From: CAYLLE01 sp964384485
GTDB lineage: Bacteria; Spirochaetota; Spirochaetia; CAYLLE01
Reading direction: 5' to 3'
Assembly (NCBI GenBank): GCA_964384485.1
Contig: CAYLLE010000013.1
Location: forward strand, 1 to 48,298
Length of the DNA: 48,298 bases
Of this stretch, positions 9,192 through 16,497 are shown piece after piece. The notes under the pieces were generated by a model. The model was given only the letters and a program-made list of their open reading frames with translations. It was not told where the DNA came from and ran no database searches. Position 1 is the stretch's first letter. The number at the start of each line of letters is the position of its first letter. The position numbers and the translations under genes are program-made.

Positions 9192-9277
9192 GCAATTTCC
9201 GGTGATCCCGATTTATGTAATTGCTTTTAATAAAACAATTTATAAATTTTAATGCGAATGTGATCACCGGAAATTGC
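9192..9277 (+). repeat. Repeat module B (86 bp), part of an A-B composite
   Basis: Ends are perfect 16-bp inverted repeats, GCAATTTCCGGTGATC and GATCACCGGAAATTGC. The interior is very AT-rich. It differs from the reverse complement of 34106-34191 at about 5 of 86 positions, counted by eye. Its end sequence resembles that of module A, with paired changes on both arms. It ends 19 bases before the arginine operator, so it forms the upstream boundary of the argR promoter region. Confidence 0.9.
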
Positions 9278-9295
9278 TGTTAAGGACCGCATTCT

Positions 9296-9313
9296 CTTGA
9301 ATAAATATGCAAA
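9296..9313 (+). promoter_or_regulatory. ARG box (ArgR operator) before argR
   Basis: CTTGAATAAATATGCAAA fits the classical ARG box TNTGNATWWWWATNCANA at 17 of 18 positions (the first base differs), as read by eye. It lies 30 bases before the argR start codon. A second, much weaker half-site may follow at about 9317-9333 (TGA...TCA). ArgR hexamers usually bind paired boxes about 3 bases apart. This supports arginine-dependent autorepression of the whole argRCBG operon. Confidence 0.7.
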
Positions 9314-9343
9314 AACTGATTTATTTTTGTTCAGGAAAATACA

Positions 9344-9814
9344 GTGAAAAACAAGCAAACCAGACTGAAAAATATAAAAGATTTGATTCGCAGCAACCGG
9401 ATCCAGAGCCAGGAGATGCTTTCCAACCTTCTCAAAGACAAGGGAATCGTTGTAACCCAGGCTACTCTCTCCCGGGATTTAAAAATGCTTAAAGTCGGGA
9501 AAATATACGAAGGTGATTCAGGCTATTATTATGTGCTTCCCGAAAACGGGAGCGGAGACGACAAATACCAGATATACGTACAGGATTTTAAACGGGGGTT
9601 CCGTTCTATCGACTTTTCAAATAATATCGCGGTGATCCGGACAACGGTAGGTTACGCGGAAACTGTGGGAATGTCGCTGGACAATCTGGAGTTGCCGGAA
9701 GTTCTGGGTTCCGTCGCCGGCGAGGACACAGTATTTGTCGTGATGAGAGAGGGAGTCGGAAAAGAACAATTTCTTTCTTCCCTCCGGAATAAAGTTCCCG
9801 GAATAGACAGGTAA
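9344..9814 (+). CDS. argR: Arginine repressor ArgR
   Basis: DNA-binding regulator that senses arginine as a hexamer. The N-terminal winged helix is seen in IKDLIRSNRIQSQEML and VTQATLSRDLKMLKVGK, where the SRDL segment is the recognition helix. The C-terminal arginine-binding and oligomerisation core is GSVAGEDTVFVVMREG, matching the GTIAGDDT-type motif. At 156 residues it has the normal length. I use the GTG start at 9344 because AGGA precedes it and the helix-turn-helix begins at the right distance. It heads the arginine operon, with a 7-base gap to argC, and has its own operator upstream. Confidence 0.95.
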   Translation: MKNKQTRLKNIKDLIRSNRIQSQEMLSNLLKDKGIVVTQATLSRDLKMLKVGKIYEGDSGYYYVLPENGSGDDKYQIYVQDFKRGFRSIDFSNNIAVIRTTVGYAETVGMSLDNLELPEVLGSVAGEDTVFVVMREGVGKEQFLSSLRNKVPGIDR

Positions 9815-9821
9815 CAGTAAA

Positions 9822-10862
9822 ATGAAAGCAGCGGTTTTAGGAGCATCAGGATATACAGGGTCCGTTCTTATGCGGATTCTCTTGAACCATCCCCAGATAG
9901 AAAAAATTTTTCCGGTTTCACGGACAAAGGCGGGAACCAAAACGTTCCATCATGATCCGGGACTCTCACAGGAAGTCTTGGAAAAGAAGGGGGCCGATTT
10001 ATTCCGTTCCTTTCAGGAAGCAGAAAACGCCGGACCCGATGTTGTGTTTTCCGCTTTGCCCCATCTTAAATCAGCGGAATACTGCAGAATTTTTCTGACA
10101 TCCTCCGTTGTCATCGATTTATCCGCGGACTTCAGGATCACCGACCCGGATATGTTCCGCAGGTCGTATGGAACCGAACCTCCCGCGCCGGACCTTCTCA
10201 AAAGCTCGGTATACAGTCTCTGTGAATGGAACCGGGAAAAAATAAAACATTCTGATTTAATCGCCAATCCCGGATGTTATCCGACAGCCGTACTGCTGCC
10301 GCTTCTGCCCCTTATATATTCCGGTATAGTAAACGGCACACCCGTGGCAGACGTGATGACCGGGATTTCCGGAGGAGGCCGTTCCTTGAAGGACACTTTC
10401 CTTTATTCCGAGCGGACCGAGAATATGGGCGCTTATTCACCGGGACGAAGCCACCGTCACTACTTTGAAATGGTTCATCAAATAAGGAACATCGCCGGCA
10501 CGGAGACAGGTGACGATCTTATCTTCAATCCCCATCTTGTACCGGTCAAACAGGGAATGGCGGCGACTATCACCGCGCCTCTTAGAGACGGGGCAGCCCA
10601 CGATACTGTCCATGACGCTTTTTACCGGGCCTATTCGGACGAACCGTTTATTAGACTGCGGGGGGAAAATATTCCTGAAACCAGACACGTCCGCTGGACG
10701 AACCGGTGTGATATCGGATACCGGGTTTCGGACGGTTTCTGCATCATTTTTTCGGTCATCGATAATCTCTTGAAAGGAGCTTCGGGCCAGGCTGTGCAGG
10801 CCATGAACATACGGTTCGGTCTTACCGAAACCGCCGGATTGGATCTATACGGAGAAATATAA
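9822..10862 (+). CDS. argC: N-acetyl-gamma-glutamyl-phosphate reductase
   Basis: Reduces N-acetylglutamyl phosphate to the semialdehyde with NADPH, the third step of arginine synthesis in the cytoplasm. The 346 residues start with the dinucleotide-binding motif VLGASGYTGSVLMRIL. They contain the catalytic cysteine in ANPGCYPTAVLLPLLPLI (about Cys151) and the conserved GISGGGRSLKD and NPHLVPVKQGM blocks. Length and motifs are those of a working enzyme. Only 4 bases separate it from argB, so the two consecutive pathway enzymes are made together. Confidence 0.97.
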   Translation: MKAAVLGASGYTGSVLMRILLNHPQIEKIFPVSRTKAGTKTFHHDPGLSQEVLEKKGADLFRSFQEAENAGPDVVFSALPHLKSAEYCRIFLTSSVVIDLSADFRITDPDMFRRSYGTEPPAPDLLKSSVYSLCEWNREKIKHSDLIANPGCYPTAVLLPLLPLIYSGIVNGTPVADVMTGISGGGRSLKDTFLYSERTENMGAYSPGRSHRHYFEMVHQIRNIAGTETGDDLIFNPHLVPVKQGMAATITAPLRDGAAHDTVHDAFYRAYSDEPFIRLRGENIPETRHVRWTNRCDIGYRVSDGFCIIFSVIDNLLKGASGQAVQAMNIRFGLTETAGLDLYGEI

Positions 10863-10866
10863 TCAA

Positions 10867-11634
10867 ATGAAAACAGTACTCATAAAAATCGGGGGAAATG
10901 CCGCGGCCGACCCCTCGCTCTTCGCTAACCTGGCGGAGGAGATGTTATCCTACGAGGGACGTTCGCAGTTCATGTTAGTACACGGAGGCGGGGGAGAAAT
11001 ATCCCGGTTCTCGGAAAAGATGGGCTTTGAACCGCTATTTAGAGACGGTATCCGGATGACTTCAGGCGGAGAAATGGATATCGCGGACATGGTGCTGGCC
11101 GGGCTCATGAACAAACGGATAGTACGGGAATGCCGCCGCCGGGGGATAAACGCGGCCGGCATCAGCGGATCAGACGGCGGTCTTCTTGCGGGTAAGAGTA
11201 TAGACCGGGAAGAAAAAAACAGGACAGGTAGAATTATCTCAGTCAACTGTGGTATCCTCGATGCACTGACCGGTTCCGGATATGTACCGGTAATCGCTCC
11301 AACATCTTCCGACAAAGACGGAGGGGGATTAAATATCAATGCCGATGAAGCCGCCTTCGCAATTGCCGCAGCTTTGCCCGCGGATAAGCTGATATTTTTA
11401 TCCGATACACCGGGTATCTTGATCGATAAACAAGTTATAACATCATTGACGGAGGCGGAGATGGAAAAGGCAATTCGGAATGGTTCCATCTACGGGGGAA
11501 TGATTCCGAAAACCAGGGCTTCCCTCGGGGCCCTTCGTGCCGGAGTCGGCAGTATCGTGATCGGTCAATATTCGTTGTCCGGGGACCTGGTAAAACTGAT
11601 GGAAGGAACAATCGGGACCGGTTTGTATTTATAG
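10867..11634 (+). CDS. argB: Acetylglutamate kinase
   Basis: Phosphorylates N-acetylglutamate, the second step of arginine synthesis. Family motifs are LIKIGGNAAADPSLF at the start, VHGGGGEISRFSEKMG for the phosphate-binding loop, and VIAPTSSDKDGGGLNINADEAA with LIFLSDTPGIL for nucleotide and substrate binding. At 255 residues it is near the short form of the family. It lacks the N-terminal helix that makes some ArgB enzymes hexameric and arginine-inhibited, so control is probably transcriptional through ArgR. argJ, argD, argF and argH are not in this cluster. Confidence 0.96.
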   Translation: MKTVLIKIGGNAAADPSLFANLAEEMLSYEGRSQFMLVHGGGGEISRFSEKMGFEPLFRDGIRMTSGGEMDIADMVLAGLMNKRIVRECRRRGINAAGISGSDGGLLAGKSIDREEKNRTGRIISVNCGILDALTGSGYVPVIAPTSSDKDGGGLNINADEAAFAIAAALPADKLIFLSDTPGILIDKQVITSLTEAEMEKAIRNGSIYGGMIPKTRASLGALRAGVGSIVIGQYSLSGDLVKLMEGTIGTGLYL

Positions 11635-11651
11635 AAAAAAGGAGACACCAG

Positions 11652-12923
11652 ATGAAAGAGACAACATTCAAGAAAATTGTATTAGCCTACTCAGGAGGTT
11701 TGGACACCTCGATAATTATTCCCTGGCTGAAAGAAAATTACGGCGGAGCAGAAATAATCGGAATTTGTACGAATGTGGGACAGGATGAGGACTGGGATGC
11801 CATGGAAGAAAAGGCCCTCCAGTCGGGAGCTTCCAAGCTATTCATCCGGGACATTCGGGAGGAATTCGCACGGGATTTCCTCTTTCCCATGCTCAGAGCA
11901 GGCGCGGTTTACGAAGGCAAGTACCTTTTAGGAACTTCAATCGCCAGACCCCTTCAGGCAAAACATCAAATCGACGTAGCACTCGCGGAAAACGCGGAGG
12001 CGGTAGCTCACGGCTGTACCGGTAAAGGAAATGACCAGGTGCGGTTTGAGCTGACCTACAAAGCCCTGGCCCCGCAGCTCGAAGTCATCGCGCCGTGGAG
12101 GATCTGGAACATCAGATCCCGGGAACAGGCAATCGAATATGCCCGGGAGCACGGAATCCCCATCGGCAATATCAGCGAAAAAAACATCTATTCCAGGGAC
12201 TGGAATATCTGGCACATGAGTCACGAAGGCGGAGAACTTGAAAACACATGGAACCGTCCGCCTGAAGATATGTTTATACTCTCGAAATCTCCGAAAGACG
12301 CGCCGGATAAGGAAACCGAATTAACCATTGACTTCAAGGAAGGTTACCCGGCAGGAATTGACGGAAAAGAGATGTCTCCTCTGGAAATACTCGAATACCT
12401 CAACAAGGTGGGGGGAGAGAACGGTATCGGCAGAGCCGATCTGGTGGAAACAAGGCTGGTAGGCATGAAAAGCCGGGGAGTTTACGAAACACCGGCGGGA
12501 ACAATCCTGCATCAAGCCTTACGTGAACTTGAAATGCTTACCATGGACTGGGACACCCTGGCCATGAAGAAAGCCATGGCGTTAAAATACGCCGACATTG
12601 TGTACGCGGGTAAGTGGTACACCCATTTCCGTGAATCCATGGACGCTTACATGAGGAAAGCAAGCCAGTACGTCACCGGTTCCGTCCGGGTGGGACTTTA
12701 TAAGGGAAATACGTTTATATCGGGCAGGAAATCACCCTATTCCCTTTACATCCAGGATCTGGCTTCTTTCGGAGAAAGCTCCTATGACCACAAGGACGCG
12801 ACCGGTTTTATAAATCTTTACGGACTCGCTACAGGTGTCGGATCTATTGTGCGGAAAAAGATGGAAGCCGATTCCGGCCCCGCCGCTGAAATGAAGGAAA
12901 TGGCCGGATTTCACGAGAAATAG
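11652..12923 (+). CDS. argG: Argininosuccinate synthase
   Basis: Joins citrulline and aspartate with ATP to give argininosuccinate. The PP-loop VLAYSGGLDTSIIIPWLKENY lies at residues 11-31. Later motifs include GTSIARPLQAKHQID, HGCTGKGNDQVRFE and the tetramer C-terminal segment. The 423 residues match the family. A strong ribosome binding site (AAAAAAGGAGACACCAG) precedes the ATG, 17 bases after argB. It is the last gene of the argRCBG operon. An imperfect hairpin (TCTCC/GGAGA, 12930-12948) follows without a clear T-run. Confidence 0.97.
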   Translation: MKETTFKKIVLAYSGGLDTSIIIPWLKENYGGAEIIGICTNVGQDEDWDAMEEKALQSGASKLFIRDIREEFARDFLFPMLRAGAVYEGKYLLGTSIARPLQAKHQIDVALAENAEAVAHGCTGKGNDQVRFELTYKALAPQLEVIAPWRIWNIRSREQAIEYAREHGIPIGNISEKNIYSRDWNIWHMSHEGGELENTWNRPPEDMFILSKSPKDAPDKETELTIDFKEGYPAGIDGKEMSPLEILEYLNKVGGENGIGRADLVETRLVGMKSRGVYETPAGTILHQALRELEMLTMDWDTLAMKKAMALKYADIVYAGKWYTHFRESMDAYMRKASQYVTGSVRVGLYKGNTFISGRKSPYSLYIQDLASFGESSYDHKDATGFINLYGLATGVGSIVRKKMEADSGPAAEMKEMAGFHEK

Positions 12924-13002
12924 GAAATCTCTCCAAGCGTTTCGGAGACCGAAATTCCTTAGTTGAAATTGGAACCATATACATTAAACTTATACCTAAT
13001 AA

Positions 13003-13019
13003 AGCTGACATGATCAGCT
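13003..13019. promoter_or_regulatory. Short inverted repeat before the diguanylate cyclase gene
   Basis: AGCTGA and TCAGCT form a perfect 6-bp inverted repeat around CATGA, 26 bases before the start at 13045. TATACC and TAATAA just before it could serve as -10 elements. It may be an operator or a leader hairpin. The remaining gap after argG (12924-13044) shows nothing else. Confidence 0.3.
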
Positions 13020-13044
13020 GTCCTTTAAACCTGTAAGGATATGT

Positions 13045-14730
13045 ATGAAAGTATATGGTCGGATACTCACAGCAGCTGTCTTCCTCATAATGGTTATTTC
13101 CTCCGTGAACGGGGCTGAAAACGATGAAACCGGATGGTATTTCATACCAAATACACTTCTCAAGGAGGCTCCGGAGGACCGGGGTATACCGGTTAAATTC
13201 CCCCATTTCTGGAATTTCAGAAGCGGCGTTAAATACGGAACATATCATACGAAAGTTAATACCAATGATATAAAGAATCCGGTTCTCCAGCTTCCCTATA
13301 TCTACACGGCCGCTGAAATTTACATTAACGGTTCTTTCGCGGAAAGTTCAGGTATAACCGGAGCCTCAAGACAGCAAACAGAACCCCGATGGGATCTTTT
13401 AACAATCAAGCTGCCGGAAGGAACGGACACCGAAATCGTCATCCGGGTTTCCGGCTTCCATCACTTCCGGGGCGGTATTTCAGCTCCGCCGGTTATTACC
13501 ACCGAAGATGCGGCAAGACAGAACGAGAACTGGAAAGCCGCCGCGGGAGCCTTCCTGAGCGGATGCTTCTTTATCATCGCCCTGTATCACCTCGGCCTCT
13601 ATCTATACCGGAAAGCCGATTACGCGCCTCTCCTTTTCTCGATGTTCAGTCTGCTGATTTCGGCAAGAGCCCTTTTGTCGGGACAATTTTATTTCCCCGT
13701 TCTGCTTACCTCCTATAACTGGTTTTTCTTTACCCGGATTGAATATCTCACCTTAAGTTTCGGCCTGCCTACCTTCGCCTTTTTCGCTTATAAGCTTTTC
13801 CCTGCGGAAATCAAAAAGGCGGTTCTCTACGGTCTACTAATCATTTCCGGAGTATATACGGCCGTCATTATTTTTTTACCGGTGTATCTGTTCAGCCGCC
13901 TGCTGCCGTTTTACAGTCTTTTAATTGCCGCCTACAGTCTCTATTTTCTCTACGCGTTAATCCGGGCCGCTTTGAAAAAAAGACCCGGAGCGGTAACCGG
14001 TCTAACCGGTTACGCGATCTTCGCGCTTACCGTGCTGCACGACATCCTTATGTCACTTACGGTTATTAATTCGGTACCATTAGTACCGGTGGGGCTGATT
14101 TTTTTCGTATTCTTTGAAGCCCTCATGATATCTTCCCGCCACGCGTGGGCATACAAGGAGATAAAAATCCTCCTGAAAGAAAAAAATGAACTTCAAGGAA
14201 TAAACACAACCTTAAAAGATTTAACCTATATCGACCCGCTGACCCAGATATCCAACAGACGGCATTTCGATACCTATTTCTCTCTGGAATGGAACAGAGG
14301 TCTGAGAAACCGAAAACCCCTGGGACTCATCATGATCGATATAGATTCCTTCAAGCTCTACAATGATAACTACGGTCACCAGGCGGGAGATGAAGCGCTG
14401 AAAAAAGTAGCCGCCGCCATTAATTCGGCCCTATCCAGGAGGGGAGACTTTGTCGCCCGCTACGGCGGAGAAGAGTTCGTGGTTATTCTTCCCGACGCCC
14501 AGCTTGAAGGAACGATGCTGGTCGCGGAAAAAATCAGGGCGGAAATCCAGAAACTGAATATACCCCATCAGTATTCGGTATGCGCTCCTGTAGTAACGGC
14601 AAGCCTTGGAGTCGCGGTCTCCGACCCTCAAAAACCCCAGCAGCAGCGGGATAAGGAACTTCTGCTCATGGAAGCCGACAGATCCCTTTACCGGGCAAAG
14701 CAGCAGGGAAGAAACCGGGTAAACTGGTAA
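13045..14730 (+). CDS. Diguanylate cyclase with periplasmic 7TM-DISM-type sensor
   Basis: Makes c-di-GMP from two GTP at the inner membrane. A signal peptide (KVYGRILTAAVFLIMVISS...) is followed by a periplasmic beta-rich domain to about residue 165. That region reads like the 7TMR-DISM extracellular jelly-roll type (LPYIYTAAEIYINGSF). About seven hydrophobic helices span roughly 170-365, then a short coiled coil (LLKEKNELQGINTTLKDL). The GGDEF domain begins YIDPLTQISNRRHFD. It has DIDSFKLYNDNYGHQAGDEAL and the catalytic GGEEF (about 474-478), all intact. No RxxD inhibitory site precedes the GGEEF by the usual 5 residues. AAGGA precedes the ATG by 6 bases. Confidence 0.94.
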   Translation: MKVYGRILTAAVFLIMVISSVNGAENDETGWYFIPNTLLKEAPEDRGIPVKFPHFWNFRSGVKYGTYHTKVNTNDIKNPVLQLPYIYTAAEIYINGSFAESSGITGASRQQTEPRWDLLTIKLPEGTDTEIVIRVSGFHHFRGGISAPPVITTEDAARQNENWKAAAGAFLSGCFFIIALYHLGLYLYRKADYAPLLFSMFSLLISARALLSGQFYFPVLLTSYNWFFFTRIEYLTLSFGLPTFAFFAYKLFPAEIKKAVLYGLLIISGVYTAVIIFLPVYLFSRLLPFYSLLIAAYSLYFLYALIRAALKKRPGAVTGLTGYAIFALTVLHDILMSLTVINSVPLVPVGLIFFVFFEALMISSRHAWAYKEIKILLKEKNELQGINTTLKDLTYIDPLTQISNRRHFDTYFSLEWNRGLRNRKPLGLIMIDIDSFKLYNDNYGHQAGDEALKKVAAAINSALSRRGDFVARYGGEEFVVILPDAQLEGTMLVAEKIRAEIQKLNIPHQYSVCAPVVTASLGVAVSDPQKPQQQRDKELLLMEADRSLYRAKQQGRNRVNW

Positions 14731-14733
14731 GCA

Positions 14734-14772
14734 GCGATTTCCGCTGATCACATTCGCGTTACCGGCTGTTGC
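14734..14772 (-). repeat. Degenerate, internally deleted B-type repeat
   Basis: GCGATTTCCGCTGATCACATTCG-like sequence at 14734-14757 matches one end of module B as it lies at 34106-34128. ACCGGCTGTTGCC then follows in place of the distant other end, as if the AT-rich centre had been deleted. It begins 3 bases after the stop of the diguanylate cyclase gene, again at a gene 3' end. Confidence 0.55.
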
Positions 14773-14784
14773 CAAAATTGTCGG

Positions 14785-14817
14785 CTGTCCTGAATCAGGT
14801 GGTCATTAATCGGACAG
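14785..14817. promoter_or_regulatory. Nested inverted repeats before pgi
   Basis: CTGTCC and GGACAG form an outer 6-bp inverted repeat, and CCTGAATCAGG (14789-14799) is a perfect palindrome inside it. TTTATATTACG follows at 14820 as a possible -10. Either could be an operator for pgi. No regulator can be named. Confidence 0.3.
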
Positions 14818-14848
14818 TATTTTATATTACGTAGAGAGGAGGCACACC

Positions 14849-16474
14849 GTGCAGGATATGAAGTTTCAGAATTTAGATCAATGTAAAGCGTACCGGGAAA
14901 TGGCAGAGAAAAGACAATTTATCGATCTTTCCGCTGTCCTGACTCCCAAAAGGATAAAAGAATATTCCATACCCCTGGCTTCCGGTCTGCGTTACAATTA
15001 CTCGGCAAAACAGGCCGATGAAAGCATAATCCGGGATCTTGAATCGCTGGCTGAGGAACAGCAGGTTTTAGAAAAATTTCAAATGGTTCTGGACGGAAAG
15101 ATAATGAACCCGGGAGAACAGCGGAAGGTTCTTCATCACTTACAGCGGATTCAATTGGGAGAACCGGTTGTGTCGGAGGGAAAGAACCTGAAAACATTTT
15201 ACGATGAACAGCACGAGCGGGTAAAAATTTTTTCCGAGACTGTTCATTCCGGATCAGTTACCGGCTCCACCGGTAAGAAATTCGATACCGCCGTACAGAT
15301 TGGAATCGGCGGTTCCGATCTTGGTCCAAGAGCACTGCACATCGCGTTGGAGGGGTACTTTAAGCGTGAAGAGGGCGCGCCTTTCATGCGCGGGCTCTTC
15401 ATCTCCAACGTCGATCCTGACGACGCCGCCCGGACATTAAAGCAAATAGATCCTGAAACGACCCTGTTTATCGTGGTTTCCAAAAGCGGAACGACCCAGG
15501 AGACTCTTACAAACGAGGCATTCGCGGTAAAATTCATGGAATCCAAGGGTATCCCCGGATTAAAACCGAAAAAGCATATCGTCACCGTGACATCGGAGAC
15601 CAGCCCCTTGGCAAAATCCAAAGAATACCTGGATTCATTTTTTATCGATGATTATATCGGCGGCAGATATTCCGCCACTTCTCCGGTGGGAGGAGTCATT
15701 CTTTCGCTCTGCTATGGAAACGGTATTTTCCGGCGTATTCTAAAGGGCGCCGCTGATGCCGACCGGAGCGCTCTGGAGAAGGATATCCGGAAAAACGGGG
15801 CCTTGATGGATGCCCTGCTCGGTGTTTACGAAAGAAACATCCTGGGATACCCGGTTACCGCGGTGCTTCCCTACAGCCAGGCACTGCTCCGATTTCCCGC
15901 CCATCTCCAGCAGCTTGATATGGAGAGCAACGGTAAGAGTGTGAACCGTTCAGGAGAACCGGTTCAATACAGCACCGGGCCGGTTGTTTTCGGAGAACCC
16001 GGAACCAATGGTCAGCACAGTTTTTATCAGCTTCTCCATCAGGGAACCGATATCGTACCCCTCCAGTTCATCGGTTTTCTTAAATCTCAGGAGGGATACG
16101 ACCTTGACTACCTGGGATCTACCAGTCAGATGAAACTGAACTCGAACCTGGCCGCCCAGATTGTAGCTTTCGCAAAGGGCAAAGATGATTCTGATCCGAA
16201 CAAAACCTTTAAGGGTAACCGTCCATCAAGCTTGATCCACGGTCCCGAACTGACTCCGGAGGCCTTGGGAGCAATCCTTGCCCATTTCGAAAACAAGGTG
16301 GCCTTCCAGGGGCTGATTTGGAATGTCAACAGTTTCGATCAGGAGGGTGTTCAGCTTGGAAAGAAACTCTCCCGGCAGATCTTGAGCTGGAGGGAATCGA
16401 AAAAGACGGGTGTGAAAGAACAGGACATCGATCCGGTACTGGCCGAATATGCCCGGCTTCTCAATTTGGAGTAG
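14849..16474 (+). CDS. pgi: Glucose-6-phosphate isomerase
   Basis: Interconverts glucose 6-phosphate and fructose 6-phosphate in glycolysis and gluconeogenesis. The 541 residues are of the long E. coli-like type. Motifs seen are QIGIGGSDLGPRALHIAL, VVSKSGTTQETLTNEAF, GGRYSATSPVGG and GEPGTNGQHSFYQLLHQGTD. The last carries the catalytic glutamate and histidine region. The GTG start is chosen because AGAGGAGG lies 6 bases before it; an ATG three codons in is the alternative. With zwf and opcA a few kb away, the window covers both exits from glucose 6-phosphate. It is convergent with cheA. Confidence 0.97.
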   Translation: MQDMKFQNLDQCKAYREMAEKRQFIDLSAVLTPKRIKEYSIPLASGLRYNYSAKQADESIIRDLESLAEEQQVLEKFQMVLDGKIMNPGEQRKVLHHLQRIQLGEPVVSEGKNLKTFYDEQHERVKIFSETVHSGSVTGSTGKKFDTAVQIGIGGSDLGPRALHIALEGYFKREEGAPFMRGLFISNVDPDDAARTLKQIDPETTLFIVVSKSGTTQETLTNEAFAVKFMESKGIPGLKPKKHIVTVTSETSPLAKSKEYLDSFFIDDYIGGRYSATSPVGGVILSLCYGNGIFRRILKGAADADRSALEKDIRKNGALMDALLGVYERNILGYPVTAVLPYSQALLRFPAHLQQLDMESNGKSVNRSGEPVQYSTGPVVFGEPGTNGQHSFYQLLHQGTDIVPLQFIGFLKSQEGYDLDYLGSTSQMKLNSNLAAQIVAFAKGKDDSDPNKTFKGNRPSSLIHGPELTPEALGAILAHFENKVAFQGLIWNVNSFDQEGVQLGKKLSRQILSWRESKKTGVKEQDIDPVLAEYARLLNLE

Positions 16475-16497
16475 ATTAAGATCGCAGAAAGTTTAAA

